A DNA stretch of 52,347 nucleotides from Bryobacterales bacterium (GTDB lineage: Bacteria > Acidobacteriota > Terriglobia > Bryobacterales > Bryobacteraceae): assembly GCA_020851655.1 (NCBI GenBank), contig JADZCI010000319.1, forward strand, positions 1 through 52,347, written 5' to 3'. Position 1 is the stretch's first letter, and each line of letters opens with the position of its first letter. The notes under the pieces are model-generated. The model saw only the letters and a program-made list of their open reading frames with translations. It was not told the origin of the DNA and searched no databases. Below are positions 16,821 through 25,805 of the stretch, piece after piece. A program made the translations under genes and the position numbers.

Positions 16821-18116
16821 CTAGGCGATGAGGCGGCGGAAATCGGGTACCGTGTGAAAGGTGATCAGGTTGCCGTCATGGGCGGACTTGGCGCGCTGGT
16901 CGCCGGAGCGGGACAGGACGAACAGGTCCCGGCCGCCGATGACCATGGAGGCGTAATGGCGCGCCTGGCGCGGCGATGCCCCGGCGGCGACGATGCCCGC
17001 GAATTGCCAGTCGATGCAGTTTCTGGAATAGTGGAGCGCCAGGCGGTGGCGCTCGTTGTTCGGCAAGCCGTAGCGCTCTTCCGGCAGCCTCTCGGGGCGG
17101 GTCATCGAATCGGTCGACTGGCTCGACAGGAGCCAGAACATCCGGCTGACTTCGTCCCACAGGATGTGGAATTTGAGGTGGCCCCCGGGACAGGGTACGT
17201 ACAGCACCGGTTCTCCGGAGGGCGCCGATTCCAACTTGACCTCGATGCTGGTTCTGTCGGCGGTCTCGACGGCTTTGGCGATGCACGCCAGGTTGGTTCC
17301 GCCCGTGTGCGCCCTCATCCACAGGTGATACGTACGCCCCGCGGGATCGAACCACATGTGATCTGGATTGGTGAACTGGACCACGTTGGTCTCAAGCCAG
17401 CCAATAGGCGCCATGCCGCGTCCGCCGCGGCCAGGATCGGTGTTCCCGGTGGAGAAGAACGGCACGCCCAGCAGGTGCGGAGCGCCGGCCTGCGCGACAG
17501 CGTCGCGAAACACCAGTTCGTTGGAGAAGACCCACGAATCCCGCCGGGTCAAGTCGGCCGAAACGGGCGCCGACATGACCACCGGCGCCAGCACGCTGAC
17601 GGGCCAGCCGCGAAATGCCGTATCGGTGATCCGCTCCATCACCAGGTACACACGGCCGTTGGCGTAGTGCGCGTTGCACGGCGCCTGGTGCCACGATTGT
17701 CCTTGCGTGAGCCGCACCGGCGCCGTCCACGTCTCGCCGCCGTCGGCGGAGCGCGTGATGGTCAGGTCAAACTGGTGTCCCAGCACGTACACCGCGCTCC
17801 CGGCGGCAAACGGGCGCGCATGCATCATGGAATGCTCGGCGCGCCGGGTCCAGGACTTGCCCCGGTTGTCGCTGGTGTAGATTTCATTGGTCCACAGCTT
17901 GCCGGCTTCGATCCTGACCGCCTTGGGATTGGTGTCCGGCGGGTAGGTGAGGTCACAGGTAGCGACCAGCCTGCCGGAATCCAGGCGGGCCAACCCGGGG
18001 CTGTACACCTGCGTCTTTTGAGCATCGGGCGACTCCCGGACGACGGTGAACCGCGGGCGTCCCACCCAGGGGGCGGCCAGCAGAGCGCGCCGGGATAGAA
18101 GTGCCGTGGGGGCCAT
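16821..18116 (-). CDS. Sialidase-fold (BNR/Asp-box) protein
   Basis: 431 residues from the ATG at 18116, preceded by AAGGG at proper spacing. The N-terminus (LLSRRALLAAPW) resembles a short twin-arginine-type export signal. Two Asp-boxes, SDNRGKSW and SADGGETW, mark a six-bladed sialidase/neuraminidase-type propeller. The family includes exo-alpha-sialidases and other glycan-active or glycan-binding proteins. I cannot identify a full arginine triad, so catalysis is unproven. The gene is divergent from the DUF4230 gene, with 77 bp between their starts. Confidence 0.8.
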   Translation of the reverse strand: MAPTALLSRRALLAAPWVGRPRFTVVRESPDAQKTQVYSPGLARLDSGRLVATCDLTYPPDTNPKAVRIEAGKLWTNEIYTSDNRGKSWTRRAEHSMMHARPFAAGSAVYVLGHQFDLTITRSADGGETWTAPVRLTQGQSWHQAPCNAHYANGRVYLVMERITDTAFRGWPVSVLAPVVMSAPVSADLTRRDSWVFSNELVFRDAVAQAGAPHLLGVPFFSTGNTDPGRGGRGMAPIGWLETNVVQFTNPDHMWFDPAGRTYHLWMRAHTGGTNLACIAKAVETADRTSIEVKLESAPSGEPVLYVPCPGGHLKFHILWDEVSRMFWLLSSQSTDSMTRPERLPEERYGLPNNERHRLALHYSRNCIDWQFAGIVAAGASPRQARHYASMVIGGRDLFVLSRSGDQRAKSAHDGNLITFHTVPDFRRLIA

Positions 18117-18193
18117 GTTGCGAACCCTTATCGTATCCGGTCGTGGCGATCCAGGCGGCAGCGCGGTCACAATGGGGATGAGGACCAAGGCAC

Positions 18194-18766
18194 ATGAACC
18201 GTTGGCTGTACCTGGCGGCAGGGGTGATCATAACGGCGGCCGGTTTCTGGCTCACCCGGCGCGGACCGTTTGAAGCGGGCTCACCCGCTGTCGTCGCCCA
18301 GATCCAGCAGATGAACGAACTGTCCACGGTCAACTACACTGTGCAGAAAGTCATCGGGCTCACCGAAGAGAAGACGCCGGTTGGATCGGAATCGATTCTG
18401 ATCGTCATTCAAGCGAAGGTGCGGGCCGGGGTGGACCTGGCGGGACTGCAACCGCGCGATGTGACGGCTCGCGCGGATGGCGCGCTGGTCGTACGATTGC
18501 CCGCGGCAAAGATTCTGGACGTCGCGCTCGATGAGAAGGAAACCAAAGTGTGGGATCGCCGCATCACATGGTGGACGCCCTGGGTCCCCTACAGCCTGGA
18601 TCTGGAGAAGAAGGCGCGCCTGGAGGGCCTTTCGGCCGCCGAAAAAGCGGCGGTCGATATGGGCATTCTCAAGCATGCCGAAAAGAATGCGGAAACGTCG
18701 ATCCGCGGCCTGCTGAACCTGGCAGGCATCAAGACGGTCGTGATCGTTCCGGGCAGTGTCTCCTGA
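18194..18766 (+). CDS. DUF4230 domain-containing membrane-anchored protein
   Basis: 190 residues, preceded by GAGGACCAAGG. One N-terminal membrane helix (about 4-20) anchors the protein. The remainder, with YTVQKVIGL, VRAGVDLAGL and LPAAKILDVALDEKET, matches the DUF4230 pattern, a widespread periplasm-facing domain without a known activity. A helical C-terminal half ends in a hydrophobic strand (KTVVIVPG). It is convergent with the ADOP permease gene. Confidence 0.85.
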   Translation: MNRWLYLAAGVIITAAGFWLTRRGPFEAGSPAVVAQIQQMNELSTVNYTVQKVIGLTEEKTPVGSESILIVIQAKVRAGVDLAGLQPRDVTARADGALVVRLPAAKILDVALDEKETKVWDRRITWWTPWVPYSLDLEKKARLEGLSAAEKAAVDMGILKHAEKNAETSIRGLLNLAGIKTVVIVPGSVS

Positions 18767-18805
18767 ACCGCTTGGCGCTGCCCGGGCCGCGGCCGGACTT
18801 GGCGC

Positions 18806-21310
18806 CTACTCGTCGCGCAGCGACGTCATCGGTTGCAGCGCCGAGGCGCGGCGCGCCGGGCCGTAACCAGCCAGCAACCCCACCACGCCAAGTACCGCAG
18901 TGGCCGCCGCCAGCGAAATGGGGTCGTAGGGTTTGACCCCAAACAGGAGCGACGCCGCGGCACGGCCCATCCAGATGGAACCGAGGGTGCCGGCGGCGAG
19001 GCCAGCGCCGAGCAGCATCGCGGTTTCCCGCAGCACGAGGCCAATGACGCGCATGCTGCCGGCGCCCAGAGCAATGCGGACGCCAATCTCGTTTCGGCGG
19101 CGGGTCACCATGTAGGCAATCACGCCGTAGAGTCCGAGCATGGCCAGAAGACACGCCAGCAGAGCGAACGCGCCCGACAATGCCGCCATGATCCGCTCGC
19201 GCAGCAATGAATCCTTCACCTGGGCCGGCAACGACCGGAATTCAAGATCGATGGCCGGATTCACTTGCGCCACCGCGCCTTTGATCGCGTTGAGAATTTC
19301 GGCGGGCGAACCCTGGATACGCACAACGTAGTTTGTCGCGGGACGGGGCTCCTTGTCCTGCGCGGCGGCCACGAAGCCGATGGCGCGCGGGGTCTCGCGA
19401 AGATCGTAGTACTTGGTGTTCTTGACGACGCCGGCAATCTGATAGAGCGGCTCCGGCTTACCCGCCTGGGCTTCCATGTGAAACGTCCGCCCCACGACGT
19501 TCACGGTCCCGAAGAACTTTCTGGCGAATTCTTCGTTGACGATCGCCACCAGCGGGGAGTTGGCCGTGTCGCGATCGTCAAAATCGCGCCCGGCGACCAA
19601 CTGCGTGCCCATGGTTTTGAAATATCCGGGGCCGGCCGAATTGAACCAGGACAACTTGCCGCTGGAAGCTGCCGCCGCATTGTCCGGACCGATTTCGTTG
19701 TTCCAGCCCGAGCCGCTGATGGGGGTGATCCAGGTCTGCGCGGCGGCGGTGACGCCCGGCTGAGCGGCCAGGCGGGACCCAAGTTCACGATAGAGTTCGG
19801 TGCGGCGCTCCGGAGGGATCTGCGCCCGGCTGAGGTCGATCGCCACGGTGATCACCCCTTCGGCCTTGAATCCGGCTTCGGTGGTGACCAGATTGTGAAG
19901 GCTGCGGGCAAACAAAAGCGCGCCGGCCAGCAGGACGAGCGAAAACGCGACTTGCGTTACGACCAGAAGGCGGCGCAGGCTGAAGCGCTCCGGACCGGCG
20001 GTCATGCCGCGGCCGCCGGAACGGATGACGGCGGCGGGCGCAAGGTTTGTCGCACGCAACGCCGGAAGAAGTCCGAACAACAAGCACGTCGAGATCGCGA
20101 GTGAGGCGGTAAACCCGAGCACCAGCCAGTTCAAGCCGGTCCCGAGAAACAGGGGTTCGTTTTCCGTGGTCATAAACGCGACGAGCGCGCGGCTAAGCGC
20201 TTGCGCTAATAGCGCGCCGAGCACAGCCCCCGCAATGGCGAGCAGGAGACTTTCGGCCAGCAGTTGGCCGATGAGGCGCCAGCGGGAGGCGCCGATGGCA
20301 AGCTGAACCGCCAGTTCCCGCTCGCGGACGCTGGCGCGCGCCAGCAGGAGATTGGCCAGATTGGCGCAGGCGATGAGCAGCACCAGCCCGGTGGTCGCCA
20401 GCAGCAGCCAGAGCGTTCTCTCCGAATCCTGACGGAGATTCGATACGCCGGTAGCGCCTTCGGTGACGCCGAGCTGGTTGGCGAGGTAGCGCTTGGCTTG
20501 GTCGGGCTTATAGACAGGCGGCAAGGACGCCTGGGTGATGGCCGGTGAAATCGTCTTGAGGTGAGCGGCGGCCTTGGCGACCGTCCAGCCAGGCTTGAGA
20601 CGCCCCATCATCGAGAGCCACCAGGCATGGCGAACCGGTATTCTCCCCTTGTGGTCTTCGGCCAGGATCCGGTCGGCGCAAAGCGGTATGGCTACGTCGT
20701 ATGTACGGCCGACTTCGACTCCGAAGAATGCCGGGGGCGTAACCCCGACAACCGGCAAAGAATGGCCATCGAGCACGATTTTGCGGCCGAGAATATTGCG
20801 GTCCCCGCCGAATTCCCCCTGCCAGAATGAATAGCTGAGCACCGCGCCGGGGTCCGGGCAGGCGGCGGTGTCATCCTGGGGCGTCAATGCGCGTCCAAGG
20901 CTGGGCGTGACGCCCAGGACTCGGAAGAAATCGCCGCTCACATACAGACCTTCGGCCCACCGTACTTCGCCTCCGGCAGCCAGGTTGAAGCGCGCCGCGC
21001 TCCAGGCCATCACTGTGCTGAACGCCTGCTGCTGCTTGCGGATCTCGTCCCACTGCGCGTAGGTGAGTTCCGCGCTGCGAGTCGAGAACCAGCCCGACTT
21101 GGACGACTTCGGAACAAAGGCAATGTTGGCGAGCGTCCCCGGATCTTTCACCGGCAGCGCCCGCAGGCGGATGGCTTCCACCAGCTCGAAGATGGCTGTA
21201 TTGGCGCCGATTCCCAGGGCCAGTGAGGCTACGGCAACCAGTGTGAATCCGGGGCTCTTTCTCAGCCGGCGGAGCGCATAAGAGAAGTCCTGCGTCAGTT
21301 TGTCCAGCAT
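18806..21310 (-). CDS. ADOP-family (MacB/FtsX-like) orphan ABC permease
   Basis: 834 residues. The N-terminus contains FSYALRRLRKSPGFTLVAV and LALGIGANTAIFELVEAI, the hallmark of acidobacterial duplicated orphan permeases. Two MacB-periplasmic-core and two FtsX modules follow, with helices near 305-330, 355-380, 400-425, 455-480, 715-740, 765-790 and 800-820. The C-terminus PMTSLRDE is characteristic. These permeases occur in many copies per genome, usually without an ATPase nearby, as here. The function is not known for most members; export of peptides or lipids is inferred from MacB. Confidence 0.92.
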   Translation of the reverse strand: MLDKLTQDFSYALRRLRKSPGFTLVAVASLALGIGANTAIFELVEAIRLRALPVKDPGTLANIAFVPKSSKSGWFSTRSAELTYAQWDEIRKQQQAFSTVMAWSAARFNLAAGGEVRWAEGLYVSGDFFRVLGVTPSLGRALTPQDDTAACPDPGAVLSYSFWQGEFGGDRNILGRKIVLDGHSLPVVGVTPPAFFGVEVGRTYDVAIPLCADRILAEDHKGRIPVRHAWWLSMMGRLKPGWTVAKAAAHLKTISPAITQASLPPVYKPDQAKRYLANQLGVTEGATGVSNLRQDSERTLWLLLATTGLVLLIACANLANLLLARASVRERELAVQLAIGASRWRLIGQLLAESLLLAIAGAVLGALLAQALSRALVAFMTTENEPLFLGTGLNWLVLGFTASLAISTCLLFGLLPALRATNLAPAAVIRSGGRGMTAGPERFSLRRLLVVTQVAFSLVLLAGALLFARSLHNLVTTEAGFKAEGVITVAIDLSRAQIPPERRTELYRELGSRLAAQPGVTAAAQTWITPISGSGWNNEIGPDNAAAASSGKLSWFNSAGPGYFKTMGTQLVAGRDFDDRDTANSPLVAIVNEEFARKFFGTVNVVGRTFHMEAQAGKPEPLYQIAGVVKNTKYYDLRETPRAIGFVAAAQDKEPRPATNYVVRIQGSPAEILNAIKGAVAQVNPAIDLEFRSLPAQVKDSLLRERIMAALSGAFALLACLLAMLGLYGVIAYMVTRRRNEIGVRIALGAGSMRVIGLVLRETAMLLGAGLAAGTLGSIWMGRAAASLLFGVKPYDPISLAAATAVLGVVGLLAGYGPARRASALQPMTSLRDE

Positions 21311-21402
21311 GGTGCTTGCGTTAGATTAGGGACGCCCGCGCACCGCCGCCGGTTGGGGAAAGACGCGAAGCGTTACAAGTATTGCCGTGCGCCGCTGGTT
21401 TT

Positions 21403-22203
21403 CTAATGGCCTGCCGACCGGAGCAGGTTGACCTCTTCGGCAAGCATCGGCCGGAACTGCCCAATCTGGAGCGTCCCGATGCGAATCGGCCCGATGGCCA
21501 CGCGAACCAGTTTCAGCACCTTGGCGCCAAGGGCCTCGACCATGCGCCGGACTTGCCGGTTGCGCCCTTCGGTGATCGTGATCTCGAAAACAGTCCGGTT
21601 CGACCGGTCGCGAATCCTGACAACCCTGGCCGGCCGGGTCATGCCGTCCTTCAACTCGATGCCGTGCCGGAGTTGGTCGATCTGCTCCTCGCTCAACAGC
21701 GTCGAGCATTTCACCAGGTAGGTTTTCGGCACCTTGTGTTCCGGGTTGGTGATGTGCTCGGCGAGGCCGGCATCATTGGTGACGACCAGAAGCCCGCTCG
21801 TGTCCTGGTCCAGCCGCCCGACCGGGAACACCCACTGCTGCATCTCCTTCATCAGGTCGTAGACCGTGGGACGCCCGTCCGGATCCTTGAACGTTGTCAG
21901 GTAGCCTTTCGGTTTGTAGAGCAGCAGGTAAATCTTTTTGCCCGGCCGCACAGGCTTGCCGTCCAGCCGGACGCGATCGCGGTCGATGTTGACCCAGAAC
22001 TCGGGATCCTTGACCACTTTTCCATTCACGGCCAGCCGCCCGGCGGCGATCCACTGCCGCGCCTCGGTTCGTGAGGCGACACCCGCTTTGGAGAGCACAC
22101 GATCCAGGGTCTTGAGCGGGCTGTTCTGAGGCTGTGCAGGAGGCTTGCTCCGCGGTTTGTCGCCGGGCTTGTTGTGCCTGTGGTGGGCGTGGCGCGGATT
22201 CAC
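21403..22203 (-). CDS. rluB: 23S rRNA pseudouridine synthase, RsuA/RluB family
   Basis: 266 residues. A basic, Pro-rich N-terminal tail (1-30) precedes an S4 RNA-binding domain (about 32-90, RVLSKAGVASRTEA). The catalytic motif GRLDQDTSGLL contains Asp132, and EGRNRQVRRM is the conserved family motif. It isomerises a uridine in rRNA; RluB (23S) is more likely than RsuA (16S) from size and motif context. The GTG start is preceded by AGGA at 4 nt. Confidence 0.9.
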   Translation of the reverse strand: MNPRHAHHRHNKPGDKPRSKPPAQPQNSPLKTLDRVLSKAGVASRTEARQWIAAGRLAVNGKVVKDPEFWVNIDRDRVRLDGKPVRPGKKIYLLLYKPKGYLTTFKDPDGRPTVYDLMKEMQQWVFPVGRLDQDTSGLLVVTNDAGLAEHITNPEHKVPKTYLVKCSTLLSEEQIDQLRHGIELKDGMTRPARVVRIRDRSNRTVFEITITEGRNRQVRRMVEALGAKVLKLVRVAIGPIRIGTLQIGQFRPMLAEEVNLLRSAGH

Positions 22204-22276
22204 GGCGTCCTAGTTCAAATTATCCTCTGTTCGAAGGCCGGCTGGAGTTTGCGGGCTTGCAGGGCGAGAGACCGTT

Positions 22277-23488
22277 TCAGGCCGTGTCGTATTTGCGAAG
22301 TTCCAGCTTGGCGATCGACTCGCGGTGGACCTCGTCCGGACCGTCGGCGAGACGCAGCGTCCGGTTCCAGGCCCAGGCGTACGCCATGAAGAAATCGCCG
22401 GACACGCCCGCGCCGCCGTGTGCTTGCACGGCGCGGTCCAGGACCCGCAGCGCCATGTTGGGCGCCACCACCTTGATCATTGCGATCTCGGTCCGGGCCG
22501 CTTTGTTGCCCAACTGATCCATGGTCCAGGCGGCCTTCATCGTCAACAGCCGCGCCTGGTCGATCTCGATGCGCGAGTTGGCGATGTCGCGCCGGATGGC
22601 GCCCTGTTCGGCGAGGGGTTTGCCGAAGGCGACCCGGCTTTTTACCCGGCGGCACATGGCCTCCAGTGCGCGTTCGGCGACACCGATCGAGCGCATGCAA
22701 TGGTGAATTCGCCCGGGTCCCAGCCTTCCTTGCGCGATCTCAAAGCCGCGCCCTTCACCCAGCAACAAGTTCGACGCCGGCACACGCACGTGGTCGAAAA
22801 TCACTTCGCCGTGGCCGTGCGGCGCGTCATCGTAGCCATAGATGTCGAGCATCCGTACGATTTTCACGCCGGGGGCGTCCATCGGAACCAGAATCATGGA
22901 TTGCTGTTTGTGTTTCGGCGCCGCCGGATCCGTTTTGCCCATGAAGATGGCGAGCCGGCAGCGGGGATCGCCGGCGCCGGACGTCCACCATTTACGCCCG
23001 TTCAGCACATAGGAATCGCCGTCACGGACGATGCTGGCGGCGATGTTGGTGGCGTCGCAGGAGGCGACATCCGGTTCCGTCATCGCAAAGCACGAGCGGA
23101 TCTCGCCTTCGAGCAGCGGCTTCAACCAGCGTTCCTTCTGGGCCGGCGTACCGTAGCGGACCAGAACCTCCATGTTCCCCGTGTCCGGCGCCGAGCAATT
23201 AAATACTTCCGGGGCGAGCACGGATCGTCCCATCACCTCGCACAGTGGAGCATAGTCAAAGTTAGTCAGGCCGGCGCCGTATTCGCTTTCCGGCAGGAAC
23301 AGGTTCCACAGCCCGGCGGCTCGCGCTTTCGGCTTCAGCTCTTCGATGATGCGCGTGGGCTGCCAGCGGTCTGTGACGCTCGCGCGCTCGGCAAAGTAGC
23401 GCGGCTCATTCGGGTAGATGTGCTCGTCCATGAAAGCGAGCAGCTTTTCCCGCAGTGCGGCGGCGCGAGGCGATAACTCGAACAACAT
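22277..23488 (-). CDS. Acyl-CoA dehydrogenase (ACAD10/11-like)
   Basis: 403 residues, full length. FAD-dependent. The middle domain contains [16 protein letters not shown] and [16 protein letters not shown]; the C-terminal helical domain has [17 protein letters not shown], the form seen in ACAD10, ACAD11 and bacterial LvaC. The usual role is alpha,beta-dehydrogenation of acyl-CoA; in this subgroup the substrate is thought to be a 4-phosphooxyacyl-CoA, with the enzyme moving the hydroxyl. It is the last gene of a run whose two preceding members are a histidine phosphatase and an APH-fold kinase, which supports that reading. Confidence 0.92.
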   Translation of the reverse strand: MLFELSPRAAALREKLLAFMDEHIYPNEPRYFAERASVTDRWQPTRIIEELKPKARAAGLWNLFLPESEYGAGLTNFDYAPLCEVMGRSVLAPEVFNCSAPDTGNMEVLVRYGTPAQKERWLKPLLEGEIRSCFAMTEPDVASCDATNIAASIVRDGDSYVLNGRKWWTSGAGDPRCRLAIFMGKTDPAAPKHKQQSMILVPMDAPGVKIVRMLDIYGYDDAPHGHGEVIFDHVRVPASNLLLGEGRGFEIAQGRLGPGRIHHCMRSIGVAERALEAMCRRVKSRVAFGKPLAEQGAIRRDIANSRIEIDQARLLTMKAAWTMDQLGNKAARTEIAMIKVVAPNMALRVLDRAVQAHGGAGVSGDFFMAYAWAWNRTLRLADGPDEVHRESIAKLELRKYDTA

Positions 23489-23502
23489 GCCCGTATCCTA
23501 CC

Positions 23503-24204
23503 TCAGCGGTAGGTGCGCAACCGCGCTTCCCGCAGGTGCGCTGTCGAGTTGAACGTCACCAGCGCCAGATCGTCTCCGCGCTGCCGGATGACCGAATAGC
23601 TGGCATTGAATGTGCCGCCGGCCAGCCTCATGACTTGCCGGGGCGGCAACTCCAAAGCCCGCCCGATGCAAATGGCGGCGGGAGTCGCCGACGTCGACAC
23701 GATGACGGTGCTGTTCTCGTCCTGCCGCTGGAGATTCCGGAACCCCCGGTCCACCCGCGCGCAGAATTGAGCCCACGACTCGCCGTCGTAGTCGTAGAGC
23801 CCTTGCACCCAAGCCCGCACCACGGTTGTATCGGCTTTCGTCCATCTCCGGTGAATGGCCCCTTCTCCGCCGGAAATGGCCGCCTGCAACTCGTCCCAGT
23901 GTTTGCGGAATTCCGGATCGTGGCGGGCGAGTTGGGGCGCGATGCCGGCGTACACGGCGTCCAGGTCGAACTCGTTCCATTCGGGGACAGTCTGAACGCT
24001 CATCGCGCCGAACGCCTGAGCCACCCACAGCGCGGTCTCTCGCTGGCGGCGCAATTCGCCCGAATACACCGCCGCCGGACGGAATCCGTCCTCCGCCAGG
24101 CTGCGCCCCAGAAGCGTAGCCTGCTCGCGCCCGAGGTCCGAGAGCCGGTCATAGTCTTCGCGCGTGCCCGCCTGCCCGTGGCGCAGAAGGTAGACGAAAC
24201 TCAA
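23503..24204 (-). CDS. Histidine phosphatase (phosphoglycerate-mutase-like) family protein
   Basis: 233 residues. The catalytic motif LLRHGQAG gives the nucleophile His9; SGELRRQRETA supplies the second Arg pocket. Family members dephosphorylate small molecules or proteins. The gene overlaps the upstream APH-fold kinase gene by 4 bp and lies 14 bp before the acyl-CoA dehydrogenase gene, so it is most likely part of the same pathway. Its exact substrate is unknown; one option is release of phosphate from an intermediate or a regulatory role. Confidence 0.85.
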   Translation of the reverse strand: MSFVYLLRHGQAGTREDYDRLSDLGREQATLLGRSLAEDGFRPAAVYSGELRRQRETALWVAQAFGAMSVQTVPEWNEFDLDAVYAGIAPQLARHDPEFRKHWDELQAAISGGEGAIHRRWTKADTTVVRAWVQGLYDYDGESWAQFCARVDRGFRNLQRQDENSTVIVSTSATPAAICIGRALELPPRQVMRLAGGTFNASYSVIRQRGDDLALVTFNSTAHLREARLRTYR

Positions 24205-25220
24205 CCCGCCTCCTCCATAAGCCGCGCCGCCGTGCGCGCCAGGCGGGCGACAGCCTGGTCGAAGTGCTGGAAACGCGCGTCGCGGGTCTGTCCGTTGAAA
24301 TAGCGGAAGTAGATCTGTTGGAGAATGACGGCCAGTTTGAAGACGCCCAACACTTCATGGTACGGAAGTGCGCTCATGTCCCGCCCGGTGCGCAACGCGT
24401 ACTCGCGTACCAGGCCGTCCCTGGTAGCCCATCCGGGCTGGGTCGTGATCCGCTCCATCCCCGGAACGTCGGCGTGCACCCAATAGGTCAGGGCCAGACC
24501 GAAATCGGCCAGCGGATCGCCCAAGGTGGTCATCTCCCAATCGAGGAGCGCCTCGACTTCGCCCGGATCGTGTTCCCGCAGCATGAGGTTGTCCAGCTTA
24601 TAGTCGTTGTGCACCAGCGAGGGCGAGCCTGACTGTGGAAGGCGCGCCGACAGCCACTTGATGACGCCGTCCATCTCGGGCAGTTCCGCGGTCTTCGCCC
24701 GTGTCCAGCGGTCCGCCCACCCGCGCACCTGGCGCTCGACAAACCCTTCTGGCTTTCCGAGCGACGCCAGCGGTTGGCGGCTGACGTCGATGGAGTGAAA
24801 GCTCACCAGGCAGGTCAGAAACGCCTGGCTCACTTTCGCCTGGTAGCCGGGAATCGCGGCGATTTCCGCCGGCGCCGCAGTCCGCAGGATGATGCCGTTG
24901 CGGCGTTCCATCAGGAAGAAGGTGGAACCAATCACGCTGGGGTCCTGGCACAGGCGGTACACGCGCGGCGCCGGCGGAAACACCGGCGCCACCGCTGACA
25001 GCACCGCGAACTCCCGCGCCATGTCATGCGCCTTCGGCGCCACCGGTCCCAGCGGAGCGCGGCGCAGGACGTATTCGCGTTCGGGCGTGCGCACGAGGTA
25101 GGTGAGATTGGAGTGCCCGCCGGGGAACTGTTCCACTTCGACAGGCTGCCCCAGGAACCGGCTCAGGCCGGCAACTTCAATCTCCTCGCCGGCCCTCACC
25201 GGGGCCGTGTCCTTGACCAT
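24201..25220 (-). CDS. APH-fold phosphotransferase (ACAD10/LvaA-like kinase)
   Basis: 339 residues from the ATG at 25220; a longer reading frame extends upstream inside the DinB gene but has no homology there. The N-lobe has FPGGHSNLTYLV (32-43) and the Lys-bearing strand YVLRRAP. The catalytic loop is HNDYKLDNLM (204-213, Asp206) and the metal-binding Asp is in DWEMTTLGDP (228). These features match the kinase half of human ACAD10/11 and LvaA of Pseudomonas, which phosphorylate 4-hydroxyacyl-CoAs; ordinary aminoglycoside kinases are less similar. It overlaps the histidine phosphatase gene. Confidence 0.88.
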   Translation of the reverse strand: MVKDTAPVRAGEEIEVAGLSRFLGQPVEVEQFPGGHSNLTYLVRTPEREYVLRRAPLGPVAPKAHDMAREFAVLSAVAPVFPPAPRVYRLCQDPSVIGSTFFLMERRNGIILRTAAPAEIAAIPGYQAKVSQAFLTCLVSFHSIDVSRQPLASLGKPEGFVERQVRGWADRWTRAKTAELPEMDGVIKWLSARLPQSGSPSLVHNDYKLDNLMLREHDPGEVEALLDWEMTTLGDPLADFGLALTYWVHADVPGMERITTQPGWATRDGLVREYALRTGRDMSALPYHEVLGVFKLAVILQQIYFRYFNGQTRDARFQHFDQAVARLARTAARLMEEAG

Positions 25221-25225
25221 CACTG

Positions 25226-25804
25226 CTACGATACGCCAGTTGCCCGGCTTCGGAGGTCCGGTCCGGCGGCCGGAAACGGCGCCGCCAGCAGGATCTCCTC
25301 TATCTGCGCGATGTGCCGCTCCATGTGCGCCGCCAGAAACACCACCCACTGATACGCGTCCATCTGGCCGAGGATGAAGTGCGGGAATGCATGTGCCCGC
25401 AGATCGTGCGGTGTCGTGGTCACGAACTCGATGGACTCGCGCCGCGCCTCGGCGCAGCGCGTGAGCGCTTCCCGCAGCCGCGCAAACCGGCGCGCGGGCG
25501 CGTAGAGTTCCGGTGACTGCACTTTGACGGCGCGGCGGCTGACGGCTCGCCACAGGCGCTCGTCCCGGCCCTTGGTCTTTTCCAACGTCTCCGGACTGGC
25601 GGGCATGGTCAGCGCGTCCCGGATACCGGCCACCATCGCGGTTTCGACCAGGGTGACGTGCTCAACCGTATCGAGGACGGACCAGGATTCAGGGCTCGCC
25701 TTCCACCGGGCCTGTTCCTCGGAAAGCGAAGAGGTCACCGAAGCCAGGCGTTGAAGGCTTTCCTCGAGCAACCGAACGGCCTCCTGCCGTTCCGCTGCCG
25801 TCAT
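25226..25804 (-). CDS. DinB-family four-helix protein
   Basis: 192 residues. The fold is a four-helix bundle with the metal-binding histidine pattern: His in DTVEHVT, His in FPHFILGQ, and His in AAHMERHIAQI. The DinB/YfiT family includes thiol transferases and metal-dependent hydrolases; the substrate here is unknown. It lies 1 bp after the ExeA-like ATPase gene and 5 bp before the kinase gene, so it is part of the same operon. Confidence 0.82.
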   Translation of the reverse strand: MTAAERQEAVRLLEESLQRLASVTSSLSEEQARWKASPESWSVLDTVEHVTLVETAMVAGIRDALTMPASPETLEKTKGRDERLWRAVSRRAVKVQSPELYAPARRFARLREALTRCAEARRESIEFVTTTPHDLRAHAFPHFILGQMDAYQWVVFLAAHMERHIAQIEEILLAAPFPAAGPDLRSRATGVS

Positions 25805-25805
25805 C

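Noticed and set aside
16854..18098. 414-codon plus-strand open frame opposite the sialidase-fold gene
   Set aside because: No recognisable domain; the minus strand carries Asp-boxes and a well placed ribosome-binding site.
22325..23476. 383-codon plus-strand frame opposite the acyl-CoA dehydrogenase
   Set aside because: The minus strand matches the ACAD family throughout; the plus frame is a shadow.
25221..25553. Longer N-terminus for the APH-fold kinase
   Set aside because: These 111 extra codons lie within the DinB gene in another frame and show no kinase similarity; the ATG at 25220 opens the conserved part.
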